Virus record (IMG/VR): IMGVR_UViG_3300012931_000019
Location: 1 to 64,000 of that record
Reading direction: 5' to 3' (one strand)
Length of the DNA stretch: 64,000 bases
DNA from: a virus
Shown piece after piece: positions 49,670 through 57,452 of this stretch; the first letter of the stretch is position 1, and each line of letters begins with the position of its first letter. The notes beneath the pieces were generated by a model. The model was not told where the DNA came from, searched no databases, and was given only the letters and a program-made list of their open reading frames with translations. A program made the translations under genes and the position numbers.

Positions 49670-50218
49670 ATGTCAAATCATGCGATTTTAGTTCAAGATT
49701 CTGTACAGGCGATGAACATTGATGCTTATAATAGAAAAGCAAAAGGTTCTGCCGATATCGATAACGGTAATGTATTTTATTTAGCCGCAAAAACAGGTAC
49801 TGCTGGTGAAGGTGAAGTTTGGAGTGCAACACAGCCAGCTACTGGAAGTGGATTGTTATTTTCTTTACATTATATTGGTACATCTTATGTGTCTATTGCT
49901 GATGGTTCAGTAGGAACACAAAGAGCTACGGCATATCAATTTGAAGTGGTAAATAATGATACTGGTATGTGGATGGCTTATAGTCCTGAAATTGTTACTG
50001 TTGTAACTGCATCTGGTAAAATATATAAGGGAATTGATCCCGATCCCAGAGATTTCACGAATGTTTCTGGTGAGGTATTTGACGCTTTTAAGCCGCAGGT
50101 TGGTGATCTTATTACAATGACCGCTGATGGTATTACTGGTAGTAAAACAACTGGAGATTATGCTGTTGCAACTAATGGTCAATATGCTCTTGCGTGGGCT
50201 TCTGCCGCTAATAGCTAA
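49670..50218 (+). CDS. head decoration-like protein, 182 aa
   Basis: Start ATG 49670 with TGGAGGTATAAAAC. Beta-rich with many Gly, Ala and Thr (MSNHAILVQDSVQAMNIDAY, AFKPQVGDLITMTADGITGS). Directly upstream of the major capsid gene, the usual place for a capsid decoration protein. Confidence 0.6.
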   Translation: MSNHAILVQDSVQAMNIDAYNRKAKGSADIDNGNVFYLAAKTGTAGEGEVWSATQPATGSGLLFSLHYIGTSYVSIADGSVGTQRATAYQFEVVNNDTGMWMAYSPEIVTVVTASGKIYKGIDPDPRDFTNVSGEVFDAFKPQVGDLITMTADGITGSKTTGDYAVATNGQYALAWASAANS

Positions 50219-50274
50219 AATTAATTAACTAAAATTATAAATATTGTAAAAATTATTAAGGAGGAAATAAATTC

Positions 50275-51393
50275 ATGATTACAAGAATTCCGAACAATGT
50301 AGTAGCCTTTGCGGGTGAAAAAATTGACATATATAAGCAGTTTAAAGACTACTTTAATCACTATCATGATAAGAATGGTAGCAGAAAGGGATTGTATAGC
50401 GAAACTAATAGTGAAGGTAAAATCGTTTCCCTTTCTGATAAAGAAGAGAGAATCAATAAGGCTGTAATGGAAGAGATAGCTAGAATGGCTAATTTACCTA
50501 CAGTTGAAGGTATCGCCCCAGAAGTATTGGCTACTCATCCGTCTTATGCATGGGCTACTTTTGCAGTAATTGGTGCGATGGTTGATACAATTCTGCCTGA
50601 TGCATTGATTGACTCTATTGGACTTTATACTGATGTTAGAGTTGCTGGATATGGTAATTCTCTTTCATTTGATATTAAACCAAGAGACTTATTTGTAGTT
50701 TCTAAGGGTTCTAAGAATAAGAGATATGGAGAAGTACATAAGCAGTTTAATGGTCAGGTTACGCTTGCTCCAGAATTTCATGATATTACGGTTCAGGTTT
50801 CACTTTATAATGTTCTTGCAGGAAAAGAAAATCTGGCTGAATTCGCAATGAAAGCGGCGAAATCTCTTGAAGCACAGATGACTATTGATGCATTCACTGC
50901 ATTCAATACTGCTATGGGTGCACTTGACAATGCTGGTGATGATGCTCTTAGATTTTCTGGATATTCTCAATCTACTCTTGTTGAACTTGCTCAGAAAGTA
51001 ACGGCTTGGAATGGTGGTAATAAGGCGGTTATCGTAGGAACGCAATTGGCGGCTCAGAATGTATTACCTGAAGATGCAAACTACAGATATGAAATTGATA
51101 GCGAATTTGTAAAGATTGGTTATATTAAGACTGCGTTTAATTACGATGTTATGGTTTTACCGCAGGTTGCTGATTATAGAACACCGTTTAAGCTTGCGCT
51201 GGATGATACTAAACTTTATGTATTATCTCCATCTGCTAATAAAATTATTAAGATGGGTCTTGGTGGAGCAACTATTTCTATTACTAATGGTGTGTATGAC
51301 AATGCCAATCTTTCTCAGAACACTACAATGAAGAAAGAATGGGCAACTGCTGTAGCCACAAACGCTGTCGCGGGTGTAATTGAACTTTCGTAA
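50275..51393 (+). CDS. major capsid protein (HK97-fold), 372 aa
   Basis: Start ATG 50275 with AAGGAGGAAATAAATTC. It follows scaffold and decoration genes and is closed by a strong terminator, as expected for the most abundant product. GNSLSFDIKPRDLFVVSKGS and a long helix (LAEFAMKAAKSLEAQMTIDA), followed by YRTPFKLALDDTKLYVLSPS, match the E-loop, spine helix and P-domain order of HK97-like capsids in large Firmicutes phages. Codon use is the richest in G and C of the region, consistent with high expression. Confidence 0.8.
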   Translation: MITRIPNNVVAFAGEKIDIYKQFKDYFNHYHDKNGSRKGLYSETNSEGKIVSLSDKEERINKAVMEEIARMANLPTVEGIAPEVLATHPSYAWATFAVIGAMVDTILPDALIDSIGLYTDVRVAGYGNSLSFDIKPRDLFVVSKGSKNKRYGEVHKQFNGQVTLAPEFHDITVQVSLYNVLAGKENLAEFAMKAAKSLEAQMTIDAFTAFNTAMGALDNAGDDALRFSGYSQSTLVELAQKVTAWNGGNKAVIVGTQLAAQNVLPEDANYRYEIDSEFVKIGYIKTAFNYDVMVLPQVADYRTPFKLALDDTKLYVLSPSANKIIKMGLGGATISITNGVYDNANLSQNTTMKKEWATAVATNAVAGVIELS

Positions 51394-51402
51394 TAAAAAT
51401 AT

Positions 51403-51433
51403 AAAGAGAAGGGTAATCCCCTTCTCTTTATTA
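51403..51433 (+). terminator. strong rho-independent terminator after capsid gene
   Basis: AAAGAGAAGGG pairs perfectly with CCCTTCTCTTT across a 5-nt loop, 11 bp in all, followed by ATTATAAAATTT. Confidence 0.92.
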
Positions 51434-51474
51434 TAAAATTTAGAAAATAAAGAATAAAAGGAGAATAAATAAAA

Positions 51475-52164
51475 ATGGCCGGAAGACCTAAAGGTAGTGG
51501 TGCTACATCAAAGAGTGCAACACCAAAAAATAATGAATCTGATATAAAAAAAGAAAATGAACAATTAAAAAAAGAATTAGATGAAATTAAAAAGATGTTA
51601 GCAGGACTTACTCAAAATAAATCTGAAAAAGTAGAGGTTAAGAGTGAAGCTAATTACATAATTGAAGATAATGAAGTTGAAATTAAACAGAATAAATATA
51701 TTAAAGTAATGTCTCTTACTTTTGGTAAGTTGGTTTTATCAACTGAAGGTAAAGGCAGAGGGAAAATATTTGTTTTTAACAAGTTTGGAGAAGTTAAGAA
51801 TATTATTTATTCCGATTTGGCGAATTTAATTCATCATCAACAGACATTTGCCGAAGCAGGAAAGTTTTATATTTTTGATAAAAATGTAGTGAGAAATCAC
51901 GGGTTAGATGAATACTATGCAAAATTTTTAACCAAAGAAATTATAGAAAATATACTCAATTATAATAGAGATGAAATTATAAATCTTTTCAATCATACTA
52001 CCACATCTCAACAAGAAACAATAGTTAATATTTTAATTAAGAAAATTGTTGAAGGTGAAGATGTTGATATAGCAAAAGTAGACATAATTTCAAGACTTTC
52101 AGACACAAATATTTATGATATTGCAAGGGATAAAATTCAAGAAAAAGAATTATTAAAAGAATAG
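51475..52164 (+). CDS. structural/assembly protein with coiled coil, 229 aa
   Basis: Start ATG 51475 with AAAGGAGAATAAATAAAA. A basic, AT-hook-like N-terminus (MAGRPKGSGATSKSATPKN), a coiled coil (KKENEQLKKELDEIKKMLAG), then mixed domains. In this position phages often encode head-completion proteins. Function unknown. Confidence 0.6.
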   Translation: MAGRPKGSGATSKSATPKNNESDIKKENEQLKKELDEIKKMLAGLTQNKSEKVEVKSEANYIIEDNEVEIKQNKYIKVMSLTFGKLVLSTEGKGRGKIFVFNKFGEVKNIIYSDLANLIHHQQTFAEAGKFYIFDKNVVRNHGLDEYYAKFLTKEIIENILNYNRDEIINLFNHTTTSQQETIVNILIKKIVEGEDVDIAKVDIISRLSDTNIYDIARDKIQEKELLKE

Positions 52165-52176
52165 TGAGGTGAAAAT

Positions 52177-52635
52177 ATGACAACCTCATTCGATGAGATA
52201 TATGATTTAGCATTAGTAAGTTTTAGAGATTATAAGCTTGATCAACTTTATGATATTTCAGAAAGTGATTTTAAGAATGTGCTTCAAGGATATCTTTTTA
52301 AGGCAATTCCTAAATTTACTAATTGTAAAAAAGATTTGGAAGATATAAATACAACAACTAAACAATTTAATTCAATATTAACTTTGACTGAACAGGTTAT
52401 TTTATCTGATTGTACTGTAATTGAATGGATGACACCTAAAATATTAGATATTACACAAATGGAATTGCATTTGAATGATACCGATTACAAACATTATTCT
52501 GAACAACAGAATTTAAAAGGTAAACAAGATGCCCAAAATGTTTTAAGAGAGAAAATAAATCAAGATATGGTAAATTATGGATTAAAGAATATTCCTTGGT
52601 CGGAGTGGGCAGGAGGGAATTTCTTTGGAACATAA
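52177..52635 (+). CDS. head-tail connector-like protein, 152 aa
   Basis: GTGAGGTGAAAAT site before ATG 52177. Helical start (FDEIYDLALVSFRDYKLDQL) and a long helical middle, as in gp6-like adaptors. It overlaps the next gene by 11 nt. Assignment by position and helical pattern. Confidence 0.55.
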   Translation: MTTSFDEIYDLALVSFRDYKLDQLYDISESDFKNVLQGYLFKAIPKFTNCKKDLEDINTTTKQFNSILTLTEQVILSDCTVIEWMTPKILDITQMELHLNDTDYKHYSEQQNLKGKQDAQNVLREKINQDMVNYGLKNIPWSEWAGGNFFGT

Positions 52636-52960
52636 AGAATTACTTATTAAATATTATAAAAGACTAATAAATAACATCTATAAATGTTTGCCGATTTTTG
52701 AAGGGGTAAAATATAAGACTAAAGAAATTATATATCTTCCTGAAGAAGCTTATAAAAACTATCAAATTCATTTGGGTAATTTATTAGTTGAAATATATGG
52801 TAATTGTCAACTTTTCTTTTGTTCAGATAACTCTATTAAGCTCACCAGTATAATGAAAGGCATGATTACAGAAACAGAACATACAAGTATAAAGCGTTTG
52901 ACGATGGAATGTATTAATCTTTGTAAGAAAATTATAAAAGAGATTGAAGAGAAGGAGTGA
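52625..52960 (+). CDS. hypothetical connector-region protein, 111 aa, TTG start
   Basis: TTG 52625 follows AGGAGGGAATTTC, inside the end of the preceding gene. Helical and basic (LLIKYYKRLINNIYKCLPIF). It overlaps the next frame at its stop, so a coupled series. Function unknown. Confidence 0.6.
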   Translation: MEHKELLIKYYKRLINNIYKCLPIFEGVKYKTKEIIYLPEEAYKNYQIHLGNLLVEIYGNCQLFFCSDNSIKLTSIMKGMITETEHTSIKRLTMECINLCKKIIKEIEEKE

Positions 52961-52965
52961 ATACT

Positions 52966-54225
52966 ATGTCTTTACCAATTTATGAATCGTGGAAAAAAGT
53001 AGCAGTAACTCCTTCTGAATATTGGAAAGAAAGTTTACAAGCATTAAGTAATAATACTTTTGAAAATGCCAGTGATGTTTTTACTGTACAAGAAGAACAA
53101 ACCTTTGGTGCATTAGATTGGTCATCTGATTTAACTGTTAGAATTACTCATGTATTTTCAGATAGACAAACCGGAGAAAAATTAGGTGATGATTTTAGAA
53201 ATTTAATATTTCCTGATTTAACACGCACATGTGTTTTAGGGCAAAGGTATTCATTTGATAGTAATTATTGGATTACAACTAATACAGATAAATATAAGTA
53301 TCCTACAATTTCAGCAGTTATCCGCAGATGTAACAATGTATTAAAAAATTATGATTCCGATGGTGTATTACATACTGAGCCTTGCATTATTGACTATACG
53401 GTTAGAAGTGTTGATTTTGATTTTAATCAAAATATTATTATTCCTGATGGACATACGACAATAATCATTCAAGGGAATGATTGGACTAAGACTTTTAAAT
53501 TAAATCAAAGATTTATGTTTGGTGGTCAGGCATGGAAATGTACTTACTTGAACAATTATCAGAGAACAAGCACTCTTGATGAAGATAGTGTAAATATTAT
53601 TCGTATGGTTTTAATGAAAGATTCAATAGATACAGCTAACGATAATGTAACAGAAAATATTCCAAATGAAAATCAGTACGTATATACAATTTCTATTGAT
53701 CAAACTGATTTTGAAGGAAATGTTGATGATACTGGTACAATTACGGCAAGTATTTTTCTGAATGGGGAATTGGTGGACAAAGATATTACATTTACCAGTT
53801 CTGATACTGATATTGCAACGATTAATTCTACCAGCGGAGCTTATACTTTGATTGCCGAGGGTGATGTGACATTTACCGCTACTATGACTGATAATAGTTT
53901 AATTAGTGATTCCGTAAATGTTACAGTAACCGCAAGTGTAGTAGATACATATCAGGTTATTATTAGTCCAAGTGTGAATGAAATATATTTTGACGAATCC
54001 CAGAGTTATTCATGTTATTTATATAAAAATAATGAACAACAGAGTGGCAGTGTAAGTGTAAGTGCTTCTGGAATTTCAACTACTTATTATACACTGACGA
54101 TTGTAGACGGAAATCATTTTACAATAACCAATCTAAAGGCTTATAGTGCTGGAAAGTTAACCTTGACCTGTACGTTGAGTAGCTATTCAAGTACTTTAGA
54201 AATCAGCTTAAAAGGTGCATTTTAA
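52966..54225 (+). CDS. head-closure/tail protein with BIG2 Ig-like domains, 419 aa
   Basis: ATG 52966 chosen because AAGGAGTGAATACT precedes it; GTG 52957 overlaps the site. Residues 1-225 are a structural domain (SLPIYESWKKVAVTPSEYWK, FGGQAWKCTYLNNYQRTSTL). The C-terminal ~190 residues contain two Ig-like repeats (ITFTSSDTDIATINSTSGAY, VTFTATMTDNSLISDSVNVT), bacterial Ig group-2 style, often exposed on virions for weak host or glycan binding. Confidence 0.65.
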   Translation: MSLPIYESWKKVAVTPSEYWKESLQALSNNTFENASDVFTVQEEQTFGALDWSSDLTVRITHVFSDRQTGEKLGDDFRNLIFPDLTRTCVLGQRYSFDSNYWITTNTDKYKYPTISAVIRRCNNVLKNYDSDGVLHTEPCIIDYTVRSVDFDFNQNIIIPDGHTTIIIQGNDWTKTFKLNQRFMFGGQAWKCTYLNNYQRTSTLDEDSVNIIRMVLMKDSIDTANDNVTENIPNENQYVYTISIDQTDFEGNVDDTGTITASIFLNGELVDKDITFTSSDTDIATINSTSGAYTLIAEGDVTFTATMTDNSLISDSVNVTVTASVVDTYQVIISPSVNEIYFDESQSYSCYLYKNNEQQSGSVSVSASGISTTYYTLTIVDGNHFTITNLKAYSAGKLTLTCTLSSYSSTLEISLKGAF

Positions 54226-54253
54226 TGGAATTTTATAAAGGAGGTAATGTAGT

Positions 54254-54757
54254 TTGGGATATTTTAAAGAGTTAAATCAAAATATAAATGTTATTCTTAA
54301 ATTGATTTTTAAAAATCAAGATTTATTAAAATATTTAAAATATGGAGATGAACTTCCTCTTAGCAATCCAGACATAATATCTCCTAGAAGTTTAATAAAT
54401 GAAAATATATTTTTAACACCAAAAACCCCAGATGCCATAACAGAACAATGCTCTATTCTTAATATATATTTTATTTCTAGCAAACCTTATAGAAAGAACA
54501 GTGGTTTTCGAGAATTGTATTTATGTTTTGATATTATGTGTCATTTGGATATTTGGATGTTAGATGATAGTAAAATAAGACCTTATTGCATTTGTGAAGA
54601 AATTGATACCATGTTTAACAACCAACAAATTTCCGAGTTATCACTTAACAGGGTTTATTTTGAGAATGATGTGATAGTAAAATACTCTGATTATTTTTAT
54701 GGTTATAGATTAACTTATAAATTATCAAGTGATTCAAATGTGGGGTGTCGAGAGTGA
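54254..54757 (+). CDS. tail-completion-like protein, 167 aa, TTG start
   Basis: TTG 54254 follows AAAGGAGGTAATGTAG. Helical start, then a beta half (YLCFDIMCHLDIWMLDDSKI). In the position of tail terminator proteins, before the tail tube. The stop overlaps the next start. Confidence 0.5.
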   Translation: MGYFKELNQNINVILKLIFKNQDLLKYLKYGDELPLSNPDIISPRSLINENIFLTPKTPDAITEQCSILNIYFISSKPYRKNSGFRELYLCFDIMCHLDIWMLDDSKIRPYCICEEIDTMFNNQQISELSLNRVYFENDVIVKYSDYFYGYRLTYKLSSDSNVGCRE

Positions 54758-55473
54758 TAGATGAATTAATGCTGTTAAAGGGACATGATTATAAATTAAA
54801 AAATAAGGTCACTATTAAACATCCTACTTTGCAGGAGATATATGATTTTGGTGAAGAAGAGTATTATAAAATTGTTCATATTTTTACCTGTCAACCCTAC
54901 GAATATATGGTTTATTTGGATGATGTGGGAATTGATTATGAAACTATTGATGCTTACGATTTATTTATTATGCTCTATAATTCTGGGATGTACTTAAATG
55001 GATTGAAATGGTTAATGGATATTGATGATTTTATTTTGAGTCAGTATGTTAAAAATGGAATGGTTTGTCTCTTTTCTAAAAAAAAAGATTTTGTTTTGGA
55101 TAAATTTATCTATTATCAAATTTCTGAATATTTACAAAAAATTAATTTTGTTAATATCAAGAGTCAATATAATCCAGCTAACAGTATTACTAAAAAGAAA
55201 ATTATTGAACAAGAACGGAAAAAGCTGAAAAGACAAAAAAATAAAGAATTTAAATCAATATTAAAAAGTAAAATTTCAGCATTGGTATGGGGGAATACAT
55301 CCGGTATTTCTTTGAAAAATGTTTGGGATTTATATATATATCAAATGTATGATGGTTTATATAGATTAAATAAAATAAAAAATTATAACAATGTAATGAA
55401 CGGCTATTATTTCGGTACGGTTGATATTAAAAAAGTCAATATGGATGAAATAAATTGGCTGTCAGAAATTTAA
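54754..55473 (+). CDS. hypothetical tail-region protein, 239 aa, GTG start
   Basis: GTG 54754 has TGGGGTGTCGAGA upstream; GTG 54745 is an alternative. It contains VTIKHPTLQEIYDFGEEEYY, the kind of 'xHPTxxEIxxxGEExY' opening I associate with Firmicutes phage tail-region proteins, then basic helices (KKKIIEQERKKLKRQKNKEF). Function unknown. Confidence 0.6.
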   Translation: MIDELMLLKGHDYKLKNKVTIKHPTLQEIYDFGEEEYYKIVHIFTCQPYEYMVYLDDVGIDYETIDAYDLFIMLYNSGMYLNGLKWLMDIDDFILSQYVKNGMVCLFSKKKDFVLDKFIYYQISEYLQKINFVNIKSQYNPANSITKKKIIEQERKKLKRQKNKEFKSILKSKISALVWGNTSGISLKNVWDLYIYQMYDGLYRLNKIKNYNNVMNGYYFGTVDIKKVNMDEINWLSEI

Positions 55474-55493
55474 TAACATAAGGAGGAAGATAT

Positions 55494-56303
55494 ATGTCTA
55501 TTGATACTTCAAAATTTGCCCTGCAAGCTGTATTTGAAGTTAAGGTTTTTGACCTTGATACAGGTGTTTGTTTAGCATTGCTTGATGATTTAAAGGAAAC
55601 AACTTGGGAAAATAATGGTGAGGTTGTTTATGCACAGGGTGGCAGAGGTAATCCTAAAATTATAGGGTTTGGACATTCTAAAACGTCTACATTGAGTACC
55701 CAAAATGCAGTAATTATAGCTGGAGCATTAGCTATACAAACTGGTACAGATATGGAAACAGTAACTAGTTCTACAGCAGTTACTTTTACAGATATCTTAA
55801 CTGTGACCGATGATGCGGCTACTACTACTTTTACAGCTACGGGAACAACCGGAGCTGAAATTGGTTTCGCATATGTTCTCAATGATGATGGAACATTAGG
55901 CACGATGTATACCCAAGCGGCGACAGTGGCAACTGGTAAATTTACATATACCACTGGAACTAAGAAAATTACGTTTAATACTGATGAAGTTACAGACTCA
56001 ACAAAAATTATTGTATTTTATAAGCCTACACTTGCATCTGGATTACATATTGTAAATGAAACTGATGCATTTGCTAAGAATGTTAAAATTATTGCAGATG
56101 GTTTATTTAGAGATACTTGTAGTAGTGTAGATTATGCTGGACAGCTAATTTTTGATAAAGCAAAAACACAAGAAGGGTATACTTTTACTTTAACTGCAAG
56201 TGGCGATCCTGCTGTTCAAGATTTGAAGTTTGAAGCACTTAAATCTTGTACTGCTAATAAATTGTGGGATTTGTATATTTACAGCGAAGATGATTTGTCA
56301 TAA
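55494..56303 (+). CDS. major tail (tube) protein-like, 269 aa
   Basis: Start ATG 55494 with AAGGAGGAAGATAT. Opening KFALQAVFEVKVFDLDTGVC and ENNGEVVYAQGGRGNPKIIG are typical of tail tube proteins. The middle is Thr/Ala-rich beta (an Ig-like insert is possible) and the end LKFEALKSCTANKLWDLYIY is tube-like. Followed by a terminator, as expected for an abundant protein. Confidence 0.7.
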   Translation: MSIDTSKFALQAVFEVKVFDLDTGVCLALLDDLKETTWENNGEVVYAQGGRGNPKIIGFGHSKTSTLSTQNAVIIAGALAIQTGTDMETVTSSTAVTFTDILTVTDDAATTTFTATGTTGAEIGFAYVLNDDGTLGTMYTQAATVATGKFTYTTGTKKITFNTDEVTDSTKIIVFYKPTLASGLHIVNETDAFAKNVKIIADGLFRDTCSSVDYAGQLIFDKAKTQEGYTFTLTASGDPAVQDLKFEALKSCTANKLWDLYIYSEDDLS

Positions 56304-56313
56304 AAATAAAAAT

Positions 56314-56340
56314 AAATAGGGTTTAAAAGCCCTATTTCAT
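56314..56340 (+). terminator. hairpin terminator after tail tube gene
   Basis: AAATAGGG and CCCTATTT form an 8-bp stem around TTTAAAAG. The T-tract is short (TTT). Confidence 0.65.
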
Positions 56341-56380
56341 CCTATTTTTATTATAAAGATGGGATGGGAAAGGGCTTTTT

Positions 56381-56542
56381 ATGGGTATTAAATTATATTG
56401 TAAAATATGCGGCAAGGAATTAAAATCTTGTATGTCTTGTTATGAAAGTGGGTTGCTTTATTGGAAAAATATTGCTTGTTGCAAAGAACATTTTATTGAG
56501 TATATAAACAAGGAAAGTGAAAGGAGAAGATTAGAAAAATGA
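56381..56542 (+). CDS. Cys-rich small protein, 53 aa
   Basis: ATG 56381 with AAAGGGCTTTTT. CKICGKELKSCMSC and later CCKEH form a six-Cys/His zinc motif; the tail is basic. ATGA overlap with the next gene shows coupling. The location between tail tube and later tail genes is where assembly chaperones lie, but no resemblance is evident. Confidence 0.6.
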   Translation: MGIKLYCKICGKELKSCMSCYESGLLYWKNIACCKEHFIEYINKESERRRLEK

Positions 56543-56838
56543 AAGACTTACATAGTTATGGTATGAAATATTCTATCAGAATGAAGTCCTTCGAAGGGGA
56601 TTCTATTCACGATATTAAGGATTTTTATATCAATGATGCGGAAGACAATAAATTTATTTCTGATTTAAATGATTTAGATTTTAATCTTTTAGATGCACAA
56701 TATTTTATTATAACTGGATTTGTTTTTAAAGATATAATTGAAAAATTATGTAAAGAACAATATGATCTTGGATATAAACAAGGACAGAAAGAAAAAATTA
56801 AAAAGGTTCAAGAAAATGAACCATCTAATAATGAGTAG
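56539..56838 (+). CDS. hypothetical tail-region protein, 99 aa
   Basis: Start ATG 56539 overlapping the previous stop with AAAGGAGAAGATTAGAAA. FKDIIEKLCKEQYDLGYKQG then a Lys/Glu tail; the 'YxxGYxxG' helix recurs in small phage proteins. Function unknown. Confidence 0.6.
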   Translation: MKDLHSYGMKYSIRMKSFEGDSIHDIKDFYINDAEDNKFISDLNDLDFNLLDAQYFIITGFVFKDIIEKLCKEQYDLGYKQGQKEKIKKVQENEPSNNE

Positions 56839-56862
56839 GTAGTTTTTATACTACCTACTTAA
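56834..56862 (+). terminator. 9-bp hairpin at the gene end
   Basis: AGTAGGTAG (containing the stop codon) pairs with CTACCTACT across TTTTTATA. The following TTAACTTAT is weakly T-rich. Confidence 0.6.
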
Positions 56863-56867
56863 CTTAT

Positions 56868-57035
56868 GTTGAAATTTCAACGCCAAATCTTTAAACTTTT
56901 TAATCTTAGATTTTTTATAATCTTAACACAATCTTTTAGCCACACGGCGAAATTTCAACAATAAACAAAATACAAAATAATATCAATTGGAAGTTTTAAC
57001 AGATTCTTAATAAAAATAAACGTTAGAATTTCAAC
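56868..57035. promoter_or_regulatory. cluster of three late-region motifs
   Basis: GTTGAAATTTCAACG (56868-56882, itself a palindrome), its inverted relative at about 56946-56959 (GGCGAAATTTCAAC) and CGTTAGAATTTCAAC (57021-57035, inverted). The first two also form a 14-bp stem with a 3-nt bulge. The following gene starts at 57114. Candidate late promoter or operator region. Confidence 0.55.
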
Positions 57036-57113
57036 ATTTTCGAAAATGAATTTTAAGGGAAAATCCCTTTTAAATAAAAAGAAATAACGAAATAACGAAA
57101 AGAGGTAATTTTT

Positions 57114-57452
57114 ATGATGACAATGAGTGATCGTTGGGTCTTTCAAAATGAAGCTACAACGACAGCAGATGGAGAAGCATTATTTTCTGGTAGATGGGAT
57201 CAAGTAACTATATATATTACTGGAACTGCTACAAGTAGCACAGTAGTATTTGAAGGTTCTGACAAGGATGGAAATTGGTACAGTTTACCAGCTTTTAAAA
57301 TGCCAGATTATACTTTAGCATCACAAACTACAGAACTTGATGAAGCATGGGTAATAGATTTATCTAAATGGTATTCTGTTAGAGCGAGAATTGATTCAAT
57401 TTCAGGTGGTTACATAACTATTGTTGGAAAAGTGGTGAACTCTAATGGTTAA
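57114..57452 (+). CDS. beta-rich virion-like protein, 112 aa
   Basis: ATG 57114 follows AGAGGTAATTTTT. DGEALFSGRWDQVTIYITGT and TVVFEGSDKDGNWYSLPAFK form a single beta-sandwich, similar to phage surface or fibre-adaptor domains. It overlaps the beta-helix gene by 8 nt, so the two may form one complex. Confidence 0.6.
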   Translation: MMTMSDRWVFQNEATTTADGEALFSGRWDQVTIYITGTATSSTVVFEGSDKDGNWYSLPAFKMPDYTLASQTTELDEAWVIDLSKWYSVRARIDSISGGYITIVGKVVNSNG